Below are positions 44,825 to 54,215 of a stretch of 64,000 nt of DNA, one piece after another (the first letter of the stretch is position 1; each line of letters begins with the position of its first letter). The notes below the pieces were generated by a model, which ran no database searches, was not told where the DNA came from, and saw only the letters and a program-made list of their open reading frames with translations. Source of the DNA: Bacteroidales bacterium (lineage in GTDB: Bacteria > Bacteroidota > Bacteroidia > Bacteroidales > UBA932); contig JAKSKH010000008.1 of the NCBI GenBank assembly GCA_024401855.1, positions 1-64,000 of the forward strand, written 5' to 3'. The position numbers and the translations under genes are program-made.

Positions 44825-47622
44825 TACAGGGTTCTCTTGACCTCAACAATCTGGAAAGCCTCGATCATGTCGCCTTCCTTGATGTCGTTGTAACCGTCTA
44901 TGGCCATACCGCATTCCTTTCCTGATACGACTTCCTTGGCGGAATCCTTGCCTATCTGAAGAGAGGCAAGATCACCGGTATAGATTACGATGCCGTCGCG
45001 GACAAGACGAACCTTGGATTTCTGAACCATCTTACCATCCCTTACGATACATCCGGCGATGGTTCCCACCTTGCTTATCTTGAAGGTCTGCTTGATCTCG
45101 GCAACACCTACGACTTCCTCCTTCTTCTCAGGTTCGAGCATTCCCTCGATACCGTCCTTGACTTCGTTGATACAATCGTAGATCACGGAGTACAGGCGGA
45201 TCTCGATTCCGTCACGCTCGGCAGCCTTTCTTGCTTCAACGGAAGGGCGCACCTGGAATCCGACGATAACGGCATCCGAAGCTTCGGCAAGAAGTACGTC
45301 AGACTCGGAGATACCTCCGACAGCCTTATGAATGACATTGACCTTGACCTCCTCGGTAGAAAGTTTGATGAGAGAATCGGAGAGGGCCTCAACGGAGCCG
45401 TCAACGTCACCTTTGACAATGATGTTGAGTTCCTTGAAGTTGCCTATCGCTATACGGCGCCCTATCTCCTCGAGAGTCATATGCTTCTGCGTCTTGATAC
45501 CCTGTATCCTTATAAGCTGTTCGCGCTTGTTGGCTATGCTCTTGGCCTCCTTCTCGTCAGCCATCACGTTGAATTTCTCACCGGCGGCAGGCGCTCCGTT
45601 GAGACCGAGCACGGATACCGGAGTGGCAGGACCGGCTTCGGTGACCTTCTGCCCGCGTTCGTTGAACATGGACTTGACACGACCGTAATAGCTGCCGCAG
45701 AGAACCACATCCCCCTGATGCAGAGTTCCTTCCTGGACCAGCACCGTTGCAAGATATCCACGGCCCTTGTCCAATGAAGACTCGATAACGGCTCCGACGG
45801 CCATCTTGTTGGGATTGGCCTTAAGTTCCAGAAGATCGGTTTCCAGCAGCACTTTATCAAGAAGGTCACCGACACCGATTCCCTTCTTTGCCGATATTTC
45901 CTGACACTGGTACTTTCCACCCCAGTCCTCAACCAGAATATTCATCTCTGAAAGCTGGCGCCTGATAGTCTCGGGATTTGCTCCGGGTTTATCAATCTTG
46001 TTGATGGCAAAGACCATGGGGACGCCTGCGGCCTGAGCATGATTGATTGCCTCGATTGTCTGGGGCATCACGGCGTCATCAGCCGCAACGATAATGATTG
46101 CGATATCGGTGAGCTGGGCACCGCGGGCACGCATTGCGGTAAAGGCCTCATGGCCCGGGGTATCCAGGAAGGTGATCTTCCTTCCGTCGGGCAGAGTCAC
46201 GCTGTATGCACCGATATGCTGGGTGATTCCTCCGGCCTCACCGGCAATCACATTGGTTTTGCGTATATTGTCAAGCAACGATGTCTTACCGTGATCGACA
46301 TGGCCCATTACGGTGATGATGGGTGGACGGGGAAGAAGATCTTCCGGACGGTCTGGCTGCTCGTTGGAATTAATCTCTTCGGATATTTCCGCCGTGACGA
46401 ATTCCACCTTGTATCCGAATTCCTCGGCAACAAGAACCAGAGTTTCCGCGTCAAGCCTCTGGTTTATTGAAACCATAAGTCCGAGACTCATGCATGCACC
46501 TATCACCTTCACAACCGGAGTGTTGTTCATGAGGGTTGCAAGGTCGTTGACGGTCACGAATTCGGTAACCTTCAGGACTTTGTTCTCCGCTGCCAGCTGT
46601 TCCATCTCCTCCTGCGTTCTCTGAGCGGCCGCCTCACGCTTCTCCTTACGGTATTTTGCTCCGAAGTTGTTCTTTTTGCCTTCATTCATCCTGGCGTAGG
46701 TTTCCTTTACCTGCTTCTGGATTTCCTTCTGCATTTCCTCCTGCTCAGCCTCCGTCATAGCAGGTTTGAAACGGTCACGGTCACGCTTGCGCTTTCCCTG
46801 TCCCGGCTGTTGCTGCTGTCCTCCGCGGTTGTCTTTCTTGGCAGAACGCTCGATATTCTCCCCGGCCTTGGCTACATCCACTTTCTGGGTTCCTTTGTTT
46901 ATACGCTCACGCTTCTTGGCAGGTTTCTTGTCGAACTTGCTGAGGTCAATCTTGCCTACAACGGTAAGTTTAGGCTCCTTTACAGTATCCTTGCTCACAG
47001 ATTCGGCAGATTCCTGAGCCGGAGTCTCTTCCGGTGCAGGTTCGGGAGCCGCTGAAGGTTCCGTAGCCGCAACCGGTTCGGGCTCTGCAGCCGGTTCCGG
47101 TTCTGCCACGGGCTCGGGTTCGGCCACAGGTTCAGGCTCTGCCGGCTTTTCGGGCTCAACTGAAGGTTCCGGCTCAACTGAAGGTTCCGGCTCGACTGCA
47201 GGCTCAGGCTCCGCCGCGGGTTCCGGTTCCGCCGTCACCTCGGGTTCGACCACAGGTTCAGGTTCAACAGCGGACTCGGGTTCGGTTGCGGCCTCGGGTT
47301 TTGGACTCTCTTTCTTGGAATTGAGGAAGGTATTGGATTTGATGATGGTTACCTGGACCGGCTCTTCATCATCTTCTTCCTTATCCTGCTTTTTGCCGGG
47401 TTTGGATATGATCTCGTTCAAATGGATATCCACTTTCTTGGATTGCTCCAACGCCTCCTGATCCTTCCCGAACTGTTTTTTCAGTGCAGGGAGATAGTCC
47501 TCGGAAACTTTCGCATTGGGGTTCTCCTCCACTTCAGCCCCCTGCGCACGCAGGAAACTGACAAGGTCCGTAAGACCTATGTTGAATTGCTTTAATAATT
47601 TGTTTATTCTTATTTCTGCCAT
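44824..47622 (-). CDS. infB: Translation initiation factor IF-2
   Basis: A 932-residue protein. An N-terminal helix-turn-helix part ([21 protein letters not shown]) is followed by a long low-complexity linker rich in Glu-Pro (about 100-210), a basic stretch, then the G domain with [12 protein letters not shown] (about 440-451), DTPGHEAF and NKIDKPGA. Domains II, III and IV complete it (ends IVEVKRTL). It delivers fMet-tRNA to the ribosome in the cytoplasm. The linker is typical of Bacteroidetes IF-2, though it varies in length. It lies 12 bases after nusA. Confidence 0.97.
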   Translation of the reverse strand: MAEIRINKLLKQFNIGLTDLVSFLRAQGAEVEENPNAKVSEDYLPALKKQFGKDQEALEQSKKVDIHLNEIISKPGKKQDKEEDDEEPVQVTIIKSNTFLNSKKESPKPEAATEPESAVEPEPVVEPEVTAEPEPAAEPEPAVEPEPSVEPEPSVEPEKPAEPEPVAEPEPVAEPEPAAEPEPVAATEPSAAPEPAPEETPAQESAESVSKDTVKEPKLTVVGKIDLSKFDKKPAKKRERINKGTQKVDVAKAGENIERSAKKDNRGGQQQQPGQGKRKRDRDRFKPAMTEAEQEEMQKEIQKQVKETYARMNEGKKNNFGAKYRKEKREAAAQRTQEEMEQLAAENKVLKVTEFVTVNDLATLMNNTPVVKVIGACMSLGLMVSINQRLDAETLVLVAEEFGYKVEFVTAEISEEINSNEQPDRPEDLLPRPPIITVMGHVDHGKTSLLDNIRKTNVIAGEAGGITQHIGAYSVTLPDGRKITFLDTPGHEAFTAMRARGAQLTDIAIIIVAADDAVMPQTIEAINHAQAAGVPMVFAINKIDKPGANPETIRRQLSEMNILVEDWGGKYQCQEISAKKGIGVGDLLDKVLLETDLLELKANPNKMAVGAVIESSLDKGRGYLATVLVQEGTLHQGDVVLCGSYYGRVKSMFNERGQKVTEAGPATPVSVLGLNGAPAAGEKFNVMADEKEAKSIANKREQLIRIQGIKTQKHMTLEEIGRRIAIGNFKELNIIVKGDVDGSVEALSDSLIKLSTEEVKVNVIHKAVGGISESDVLLAEASDAVIVGFQVRPSVEARKAAERDGIEIRLYSVIYDCINEVKDGIEGMLEPEKKEEVVGVAEIKQTFKISKVGTIAGCIVRDGKMVQKSKVRLVRDGIVIYTGDLASLQIGKDSAKEVVSGKECGMAIDGYNDIKEGDMIEAFQIVEVKRTL
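47028..47300 (-). repeat. Coding tandem repeat: (A/V)EPEPx units in the IF-2 linker
   Basis: About 15 hexapeptide-like units of Glu-Pro alternating with Ala/Val/Ser, coded by imperfect repeats (GGTTCCGGTTCAGC-like). No stop or frame break occurs. It gives a rod-like, charged linker. Copy number is likely to vary among strains. Confidence 0.85.
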
Positions 47623-47634
47623 TATAGCCTTTTT

Positions 47635-48900
47635 TTAGTCTTCGAATTCAGCTCTGAGTATACCAAGCACCTCTTCTACGGTTTCATCTTCAAGATCTGC
47701 ACGCTTGGCGATGTCTTCGGGTGCGAGAGCAAGAACACTCTTCGCGGTATCGCAACCGATAGATTCGAGTTTTTCAATGATCCAGTCTTCAATTTCATTT
47801 GAGAACTCACTCAAAAGAACGTCCTCCTCATCATCGATGGCATCTTTCGAAGCCTCTCTCCAGACTTCAATCTCACGATTGACAAGCATTCCGGCAAGCT
47901 TGATGTTGACTCCGTGGCGGCCGATTCCCTTGTTGACCTGATCCGGCTGCATGAATACCTTGACCTTATCCTCAGCGCCCTGTCCCATGTCGATGGAGGA
48001 TATATGTGCCGGTGCAAGAGCACGGGTAATCATAAGCTGCGGGTTCTGACTGTACTGGATAACGTCGATATTCTCATTTCTGAGCTCACGTACAATGCCC
48101 ATGATACGGCTTCCCTTTACACCGATACAAGCCCCGATGGGATCAATTCTGTCATCATAGGACTCCACTGCCACCTTTGCACGTTCTCCGGGAACCCTGA
48201 CCACCTGCTTTACGGTGATAAGACCGTCGGCGATCTCAGGGACCTCCTGTTCGAAGAGTCTCTCAAGGAAATCGTTGGATGTACGGCTGAGGGTGATATA
48301 TGGAGTGGTGTTGTTCTTCATCTCCACGCTCTTGATGATGGCGCGGACATTGTCGCTCTTCTTGAACCTCTCGCCGGGAATCTGCTCGTTCTTGGGTATA
48401 TGGAGCTCATTCCCGTCCTCGTCAAGAATAAGGACTTCCTTGGACCATGTCTGATAGATTTCTCCGGAGAAAAGTTCCCCGACTTTCTCTGAATACTTCT
48501 TATAGACATTGGCTTTCTCTATATCCATGATGCGCCCCTGGAGATTCTGACGGATGTTGAGGATTCCTCTTCTTCCGAAAGCGGAGAGAGGCAGAATCTT
48601 AGCATAGGAATCGCCTACTTCATAGTCATCCTCACCGCTGTCTTCCTTGACCTGTTCAAGAGTCATCTCGGCGTTAGGGTTCTCCACCTCCTCAACAATT
48701 TCAAAGTTCTGATATATTTCACAGGTTCCCTTGTCCACATTGACAATCACATCAAAATTGTCTGCAGAGCCGAATGTCTTTGCAATCTGTGTCAGAAACA
48801 CGTCCTTGAGCACACCCATCATCACAGGGCGGTCAATATTCTTCTCCTCCTTGAAATCCTTGAAGGCATCAATGAGAGTAATCGCTTTTTCCTTTTCCAT
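47635..48900 (-). CDS. nusA: Transcription termination/antitermination protein NusA
   Basis: A 421-residue protein. The N-terminal RNA polymerase-binding domain (about 1-130), S1 domain (about 135-200), and two KH domains (about 205-345, with IGACIGVKGSRIMGIVREL and GRHGVNIKLAG) are followed by a C-terminal helix-hairpin-helix-like end (EDIAKRADLEDETVEEVLGIL). The length is the Bacteroidetes norm, lacking the extra acidic repeats of E. coli. It is 9 bases downstream of rimP and ahead of infB. It may regulate its own operon through the hairpin at 49183-49209. Confidence 0.97.
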   Translation of the reverse strand: MEKEKAITLIDAFKDFKEEKNIDRPVMMGVLKDVFLTQIAKTFGSADNFDVIVNVDKGTCEIYQNFEIVEEVENPNAEMTLEQVKEDSGEDDYEVGDSYAKILPLSAFGRRGILNIRQNLQGRIMDIEKANVYKKYSEKVGELFSGEIYQTWSKEVLILDEDGNELHIPKNEQIPGERFKKSDNVRAIIKSVEMKNNTTPYITLSRTSNDFLERLFEQEVPEIADGLITVKQVVRVPGERAKVAVESYDDRIDPIGACIGVKGSRIMGIVRELRNENIDVIQYSQNPQLMITRALAPAHISSIDMGQGAEDKVKVFMQPDQVNKGIGRHGVNIKLAGMLVNREIEVWREASKDAIDDEEDVLLSEFSNEIEDWIIEKLESIGCDTAKSVLALAPEDIAKRADLEDETVEEVLGILRAEFED

Positions 48901-48909
48901 TTTTATTGT

Positions 48910-49179
48910 TTATTCATTTATTGTTTTCAAAATTTCATCAGCCTCCTCGGCCCCTATTCCGGCAGAGCCTACGGTAAGCGCATAATCCTCGACATTCCTG
49001 TCGAATGCCGCAAGAACAGCTCTGTGCACAAACTCACAATCATCCAGACTCACGCCTTCCGCCTTGTCTATCGTGACATCAAATATGTTGTCATCATCAT
49101 TGAAGACAATCTCAACAAGACTGCAGCCACGCTCCGAAGCCGCAGAAACCACCACTTTCTTTAATTCTTCCAGTTTCAT
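48910..49179 (-). CDS. rimP: Ribosome maturation factor RimP, short form
   Basis: An 89-residue protein from ATG 49179. It matches the N-terminal domain of RimP (EELKKVVVSAASERGCSLVEIVF, DDCEFVHRAVLAAFDR) and ends at DEILKTINE, soon after the LTVGSAGIG segment where the family continues with its C-terminal SH3-like domain. The usual length is about 150, so about 60 residues are missing. The frame is clean, so it is either a natural short form or a mutation. An in-frame ATG at 49209 would add ten residues coded by the terminator-like hairpin. It lies 9 bases before nusA. Confidence 0.85.
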   Translation of the reverse strand: MKLEELKKVVVSAASERGCSLVEIVFNDDDNIFDVTIDKAEGVSLDDCEFVHRAVLAAFDRNVEDYALTVGSAGIGAEEADEILKTINE

Positions 49180-49182
49180 AAT

Positions 49183-49209
49183 AAAAAAGGAAGCCCCGCC
49201 CGGGCCTCC
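49183..49209 (-). terminator. Terminator-like hairpin just before rimP (possible attenuator)
   Basis: On the minus strand GGAGGCCC (49209-49202) pairs with GGGCTTCC (49196-49189), 8 pairs with one G-U, around a GGGCG loop, followed by T6 (49188-49183). It ends 3 bases before ATG 49179. A good promoter sits upstream of it at 49227-49257, so transcripts of rimP-nusA-infB-tadA must pass it. It could also end transcripts of the lpxD-lpxC-lpxA-wbqC unit. Confidence 0.8.
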
Positions 49210-49226
49210 CATCTCGATCACTCCTG

Positions 49227-49257
49227 CAAATATAAGGAATTTATTTCAAATAGCAAA
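49227..49257 (-). promoter_or_regulatory. Promoter of the rimP-nusA-infB-tadA operon
   Basis: On the minus strand TTTG (49257-49254), 19 bases, then TATATTTG (49234-49227), a consensus match. It lies within the 3' end of the WbqC-like gene. The predicted start near 49220 gives a leader of about 40 bases containing the hairpin. Confidence 0.7.
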
Positions 49258-49810
49258 GGCTTTCCGGCCCCTCGTTGAACAACAGGTCCATTATGCTCAA
49301 GCCGGGAACAAAACCGAATTTGTCCCTGAAGACCTGCCAATATTCTTTCCCGACATATTGGCTGGGATGTTTCGGATGGATGTCGACGACATCTTCCGGC
49401 AGAAAAGAAAGCCCCTCGACAGGTGGGTTTATCCCTATTTTCCTACAAAAAAACTCCGTTATTTCCCTGTTCAGCACCCACAAAGTTTCCGGTCTTGATT
49501 CAAGAACGGCATAGAGTTCATCCTTGTAATATTCAAAATAAGGAGAACTGCCGTATGCCGTTTCTATCGCATATTCAGTCTGGCGTATCCACGGCGTGGA
49601 ATAGTCGACGCGGACTTCCGTGATACGTTTCCTGCCGTCATGTATTATGGGAAACCTGAGGTCAAGGGGGCCATCGGATGCCAGGATCCGGCATCTGTTC
49701 CTGTATGACTGCTTCTGATAGTTCTCGGAAGTATCGTAAGAAACGACAGAGTACTTTGCAAGAACCGCAAAGTACTCTATCGGAGGGAAATATGCTGTTG
49801 TAAGTGTCAC
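49241..49810 (-). CDS. WbqC-like family protein
   Basis: A 189-residue protein starting at GTG 49810, directly after the lpxA stop. TTAYFPPIEYFAVLAK at the N-terminus, SYRNRCRILASDGPLDLRFPI (about 36-56) and DYSTPWIRQTEYAIETAYGSSPYFEYY (about 70-95) are typical of the WbqC family. Its biochemical role is not established, but members sit with surface polysaccharide genes. Here it closes the lpxD-lpxC-lpxA unit, which is consistent with an outer-membrane job. The rimP promoter lies within its 3' end. Confidence 0.85.
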   Translation of the reverse strand: MTLTTAYFPPIEYFAVLAKYSVVSYDTSENYQKQSYRNRCRILASDGPLDLRFPIIHDGRKRITEVRVDYSTPWIRQTEYAIETAYGSSPYFEYYKDELYAVLESRPETLWVLNREITEFFCRKIGINPPVEGLSFLPEDVVDIHPKHPSQYVGKEYWQVFRDKFGFVPGLSIMDLLFNEGPESLCYLK

Positions 49811-50623
49811 CTATTCTATTCCACCCTTCTCATGAGAGTCTCCGGCACGTACAATTCCACGCTTGGATCTGCGGATGAAATCGATGATCTTCATCTTTTC
49901 CTCACTGTCCGGGAACCCCGCTTCTATTCTGTCTACCGCATCGGAGAAATTGTATCCCTGATAATAGAGCATATCATAGATATCCTTGATATTGCGGATC
50001 ACATCAGAGTCAAAGCCCCGACGCCTGAGCCCCACAAGATTGACTCCGGCGTATACAATGGGCGTACGGCCGCAAAGGGAATACGGAGGAATGTCCTTGT
50101 TCACTCCGGTGCCGCCACCTACCATGGCGTGGGTTCCGATATGGGAGAACTGATGAACTTTTGTTCCTCCGCCGATAATAGCCCAGTCATCGACATCGGT
50201 CTCCCCGGCGATACCTACATAACTTACAAGTATGCAATGGTTGCCTACATGGCAGTCATGAGCCACATGAACGTAGGACATGATAAGAGTGTCACTCCCT
50301 ATTTTGGTGACGCCTTTGCCACTCGCTTTAGTACCGCGGTTTATCGTAGCACATTCACGTATGTTGACTCTGTCTCCTATCTCCACATACGTGACCTCCC
50401 CGTCAAATTTCAAATCCTGAGGGATGGCGCCCACAACCGCTCCGGGAAAGATGTTGCAGTCCTTCCCTATCCTGACGTAGGAAAAAATGGTCGCATGCGG
50501 AAGGATCTTCGTTCCTTCACCTATCTCTACATTGTCGTCAATAAATGCATAAGGGCCGACTTCTACACTGTCGGCAAGCTTTGCTCCGGGATGGACAGTT
50601 GCCAGAGGATGGATTTTTGCCAT
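49811..50623 (-). CDS. lpxA: UDP-N-acetylglucosamine acyltransferase
   Basis: A 270-residue protein with left-handed beta-helix hexapeptide repeats over residues 1-180 (IHPLATVHPGAKLADSVEVGPYAF) and a helical C-terminus. The catalytic histidine is in YVHVAHDCHVGNH (about 118-130). It adds the first 3-hydroxyacyl chain of lipid A in the cytoplasm. It starts 1 base after the lpxC stop and is followed directly by the WbqC-like gene. Confidence 0.96.
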   Translation of the reverse strand: MAKIHPLATVHPGAKLADSVEVGPYAFIDDNVEIGEGTKILPHATIFSYVRIGKDCNIFPGAVVGAIPQDLKFDGEVTYVEIGDRVNIRECATINRGTKASGKGVTKIGSDTLIMSYVHVAHDCHVGNHCILVSYVGIAGETDVDDWAIIGGGTKVHQFSHIGTHAMVGGGTGVNKDIPPYSLCGRTPIVYAGVNLVGLRRRGFDSDVIRNIKDIYDMLYYQGYNFSDAVDRIEAGFPDSEEKMKIIDFIRRSKRGIVRAGDSHEKGGIE

Positions 50624-50624
50624 A

Positions 50625-51530
50625 TCAAATATTCTTTTCTCTTATCTTTTTTGCGGCCAAGGTATTCAGCCGGTGTCCGGGTTTGAAGGCCACAACCCTG
50701 CCCTTGATAAAACCTCCTGAAAGCCGCAAATCGCCCATGAGGTCCAGAAGTTTGTGACGTCCGCATTCGTCCGGAAAGCGCAATTTGAGATTGCTGAGAT
50801 ATCCTTCAGGCGTAACTGAAAGGAAGGGCTGTCCGAAGGTTTTTGCCATCAGCCAGAGCTGCAGCTTCCTTACAGGTTTTTCAACAACCACAATGGCATT
50901 CTCCACATCCCCGCCCTTGACAAGACCCAACGAAGCAAGACGGACAATCTCATGGAAGAAGCAGAAAGTACGGCAAGGCGCTATTTCCCGGACATAGTCA
51001 ACGCCTGCGTTCCAGTTAACCGTCTGAACGCCGAGGACCCTTGAATTGAAATCTATTGTAACCTGATAATCCGGTTCGTCGGAAGGTGCCACCTTCAAAT
51101 ATGCTCCGCTCGGTTTGTCCTCAAGGACAATTTCTTCCTTGATTTCTACCCATCTGCGATCGGCATCCTGTTCCTGCACTCCGTCCGGAGCCATTTTTTC
51201 CATATAGAGCCTGGCACTGCCATCCAAGATGGGGACTTCCAATGAATCTATTTTAATTATCGAATTGTCAACGCCCAAACCGGTAAGTGCCGAAAGGATG
51301 TGCTCTATTGTGGAAACCGAAACATTTCCATTGGAAATAGTGGTACTGCGGGCAGAACACGAGACATTCTCCGCAACGGCATCGACACAGGCATCCTCTC
51401 CCAGGTCAACCCTGAAGAATCTGATACCTGTGCCGGCGGGTGCCGGGCACACTGTCATATGAGCGAATTTTCCCGAATGCAGACCTTTGCCTTCGAAGGT
51501 GTACTCCTTTTTTAAAGTATACTGCTTCAC
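50625..51530 (-). CDS. lpxC: UDP-3-O-acyl-N-acetylglucosamine deacetylase, without FabZ fusion
   Basis: A 301-residue protein. GTG 51530 is chosen because a -7 box ends 6 bases upstream, so the transcript probably begins at this codon; a TTG lies three codons further up. VSTIEHILSAL, FPDECGRHKLLDLMGDL (zinc ligands) and GHRLNTLAAKKI are the active-site motifs. In many Bacteroidetes lpxC is fused to fabZ; here it ends after LpxC. It removes the N-acetyl group in the committed step of lipid A synthesis. It is 27 bases after lpxD and 1 base before lpxA. Confidence 0.95.
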   Translation of the reverse strand: MKQYTLKKEYTFEGKGLHSGKFAHMTVCPAPAGTGIRFFRVDLGEDACVDAVAENVSCSARSTTISNGNVSVSTIEHILSALTGLGVDNSIIKIDSLEVPILDGSARLYMEKMAPDGVQEQDADRRWVEIKEEIVLEDKPSGAYLKVAPSDEPDYQVTIDFNSRVLGVQTVNWNAGVDYVREIAPCRTFCFFHEIVRLASLGLVKGGDVENAIVVVEKPVRKLQLWLMAKTFGQPFLSVTPEGYLSNLKLRFPDECGRHKLLDLMGDLRLSGGFIKGRVVAFKPGHRLNTLAAKKIREKNI

Positions 51531-51536
51531 AAGATG

Positions 51537-51544
51537 CAAAGATA
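51537..51544 (-). promoter_or_regulatory. -7 promoter element before lpxC
   Basis: Minus-strand TATCTTTG at 51544-51537, in the gap between lpxD and lpxC. Six bases separate it from GTG 51530. It may give lpxC-lpxA a second promoter within the operon. Confidence 0.6.
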
Positions 51545-51557
51545 CACAATTATTTGT

Positions 51558-52547
51558 TTATTCCTCCCCGGCTTTCTTGAATTTAGCGAAAGCTCTGAGG
51601 TATGTCATACGATTGAGGGCAGGAATTCCGAAAAGGACTTCCCCAGGCTTGCGCACACTGCCTATTATTCCTGATTTTGCACCTATCGTGGTGTTGTCGG
51701 CTATTTTCACATGTCCCACAACACCTACCTGGCCGGCAAGGATGCAGTTCTTGCCAATAACAGTCGACCCGGCTATTCCTGTCTGCCCGGCCATGACCGT
51801 ATTGTCTCCCACTACTACATTGTGCGCAATAAGGCAGAGATTGTCGATCCGGACGCCATTGCCTATTATTGTGGATTCCATGGGAGCCTTGTCGATGGTG
51901 GTATTTGAACCTATCTCCACGTCATTCCCGATGACAACGTTCCCTACGTGCTCGATCTTTGTCCATGACCCGTCCTCATTCCTGGCATTTCCAAAACCAT
52001 CATCTCCAATTATACATCCGGCATGCAGAATGACCCTGTCACCTATAACCATACCTGGGAAAATATGGACCCCGGGATAAATTATGCAATGATGCCCGAT
52101 AACGGTGCCCTCACCGATAGTGACATTATTGTATATCTTAGTACATTCGCCTATACGGCATTTCTTCCCGATAGAGACGAAATCTCCCACCCACACCCTT
52201 TTGCCGAGACGTGCACTGCAGGCAATACTGCTGCGGAGGCTTCTGCGTCTGTGATAGCTCTTTTTCTGATCAGTCACATATTTCAGCAAGACTGCCAGGG
52301 CGCTATAAGCGTTCTCGACCCTCACCAAAGTGGGGGACACCGCTTCCTTCGGCTTGAAATCATTATTTACGAGCAAGACGGATGCCTTGCTCGTATAAAC
52401 ATACTGCTCATACTTCGGATTGGCGAAAAAACACAACTGTCCGGGTTTTCCATGTTCGATTTTTGCGAAGGAACTTATTTCCACATTGGGATCACCCTCC
52501 ACTTTTCCGTTAAGCGCCTTTGCGATTTGGTTTGCTGTAAATTTCAT
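51558..52547 (-). CDS. lpxD: UDP-3-O-(3-hydroxyacyl)glucosamine N-acyltransferase
   Basis: A 329-residue protein. The N-terminal uridine-binding domain (about 1-100) with [14 protein letters not shown] is followed by hexapeptide repeats. [16 protein letters not shown] (about 185-200) and the catalytic histidine in [16 protein letters not shown] (about 233-248) are typical. It adds the third acyl chain of lipid A. It lies 6 bases after the FadL-type gene and before lpxC. Confidence 0.95.
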   Translation of the reverse strand: MKFTANQIAKALNGKVEGDPNVEISSFAKIEHGKPGQLCFFANPKYEQYVYTSKASVLLVNNDFKPKEAVSPTLVRVENAYSALAVLLKYVTDQKKSYHRRRSLRSSIACSARLGKRVWVGDFVSIGKKCRIGECTKIYNNVTIGEGTVIGHHCIIYPGVHIFPGMVIGDRVILHAGCIIGDDGFGNARNEDGSWTKIEHVGNVVIGNDVEIGSNTTIDKAPMESTIIGNGVRIDNLCLIAHNVVVGDNTVMAGQTGIAGSTVIGKNCILAGQVGVVGHVKIADNTTIGAKSGIIGSVRKPGEVLFGIPALNRMTYLRAFAKFKKAGEE

Positions 52548-52553
52548 AATAGG

Positions 52554-54188
52554 TTAGAATCTCCATCCAAGTGTTAATGCCACATCCCACAATTTCCTGT
52601 TGCAGACAATTATGGGAGAAGCCTTGTTCACAAGATTTCCGCTCTGGTCATAATTGTCATAGTCATAATATGCTCCGTAAGCTGAAGCCGGATATTCAGT
52701 CAGTCTGGCGGCAAGATCAACAAAGAAAGAACCGGGAGAGGAATATCCTATGCCCAGCGAATATGCCCATGTTTTGTCGGAATAGCCTCTCTCGGGCGTG
52801 GTTATGAGATTTACGCCACCTCTCAATGCAATCATTGGAACAGGCTTGAACTCAGCTCCGAACCTGACAAAGTGGGAGGGCTGCATTGCTTCCTTTATCC
52901 CCCTGTTTATCTCGTTCAGCTCAGGAGTATAGTTTCTTCCTCCCCCCGCTGCCATGAATTTCATTGAAGAGTAGTCAGCAATCTCATAATCAAGGCTCAC
53001 GAACCCTTTCTGCGCAAAAGTGTACGCAATTCCGAAATTGGCAAGTAAAGGAGATATGAGCCTGTATGAAAATGTTCCTTCCGGAGATACCTCCGAATCG
53101 TTGAAAATGCTGTTTGCATAACTTGAACTTGCGGCATAACTCCAGCTCTCGCTGACATTGAAAGAAGTCGGAGTCTGGATGGCAGCGCCTATTCTCAAGT
53201 TCTTCAAAGGAAGTACAATCACTCCGAACTTCCCATAGACTCCTGACAATCTTGCGGAATAATAATAGTCGGAGGTCGCTCCTGTATAATAGGTGTCAGC
53301 GGTGGCTGTCCCAGTCTTGTCAAGAAAGGTTATAGGGAACTTTTCAGGATTGACAGGAGTCTCCGAATACAGTTCGGAGAATGAATAAGTTGCCACCGGC
53401 AAACCCAGATTGGCACCGATAAACAGGAAATCATTTACATTGACCGCAAAATTCAGCACAAGATCCCTTTTTGTGCCGAAGGTATTGCGTATCAGATTCT
53501 GGTTGAGTTCCGCGGGAACATAATGATACGACTCACCTTCGGAAAGAGCTTCGCTGTTACCCACATATCCGCATGACCCCGGAATTGAACCGTACGAGCT
53601 GAACAGTCCTCCCTGATACGACGTGAGAATATCCCATGGAATATCGGTTGAAGTGAATGATCCGTATTTGGAAAGAACATCCTCTCCGTATCCGAAGTAA
53701 GTGGCGGATGCGGCATTTTCAGCGAGCCTGGAAGTATATCTGTTTCCTCCGAACGCTTCGGAACAGTTCAGAAAGGAATTGGTGGTATTGGAGGTGAAAC
53801 TGAAAGAAAAAGACTTTATGCCGGAGTTGTTGTGAGTGTCAAAAGTCAGCATGGCACCCAGATTAGGCATGGAAAACTTTGTTCTGCCCGTTCTGTAAGG
53901 AGGGCCGCTTTGAGTATCGCCCACCGGCGAATATGATGCGGAAACGGAAGAAATGGTCAGGCCAGGCGTGAGGGCAATCTGTCCGTAGTTGGCGACCGCC
54001 GAACCGGCAGGGTTGATTTCAACAGACCCGAGTTCACCACCAATAGCCGTCATCGCATTGCCCACACCCATAGAGCGGGCTGTCCCATAATATGTATTCT
54101 GGCAGAAATTAGCGGCATCATACATATTCTGCGCCCCTGAAACAAAGCAGGCAAGAATCGAAGCGATTAAAAATATAGTTCTCTTCAT
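52554..54188 (-). CDS. FadL/OmpP1-type outer membrane protein
   Basis: A 544-residue beta-barrel protein from ATG 54188; a signal peptide ends about residue 19 (FVSGAQ). The N-terminal GTARSMGVGNAMTAIGGELGSVEINPAGSA (about 33-62) is the hatch-like signature of FadL/OmpP1 proteins, and it ends in an aromatic LGWRF typical of outer-membrane barrels. The family carries hydrophobic molecules across the outer membrane. It precedes lpxD by 6 bases and follows the Gly-rich lipoprotein gene. Confidence 0.85.
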   Translation of the reverse strand: MKRTIFLIASILACFVSGAQNMYDAANFCQNTYYGTARSMGVGNAMTAIGGELGSVEINPAGSAVANYGQIALTPGLTISSVSASYSPVGDTQSGPPYRTGRTKFSMPNLGAMLTFDTHNNSGIKSFSFSFTSNTTNSFLNCSEAFGGNRYTSRLAENAASATYFGYGEDVLSKYGSFTSTDIPWDILTSYQGGLFSSYGSIPGSCGYVGNSEALSEGESYHYVPAELNQNLIRNTFGTKRDLVLNFAVNVNDFLFIGANLGLPVATYSFSELYSETPVNPEKFPITFLDKTGTATADTYYTGATSDYYYSARLSGVYGKFGVIVLPLKNLRIGAAIQTPTSFNVSESWSYAASSSYANSIFNDSEVSPEGTFSYRLISPLLANFGIAYTFAQKGFVSLDYEIADYSSMKFMAAGGGRNYTPELNEINRGIKEAMQPSHFVRFGAEFKPVPMIALRGGVNLITTPERGYSDKTWAYSLGIGYSSPGSFFVDLAARLTEYPASAYGAYYDYDNYDQSGNLVNKASPIIVCNRKLWDVALTLGWRF

Positions 54189-54215
54189 AACATTCAATTT
54201 TTACAAAAAACCTCA

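Noticed and set aside
47028..47300. CRISPR-like repeated bases
   Set aside because: The repeats are in frame, encode Glu-Pro units of the IF-2 linker and have no spacers of fixed length. No CRISPR array is seen in the window.
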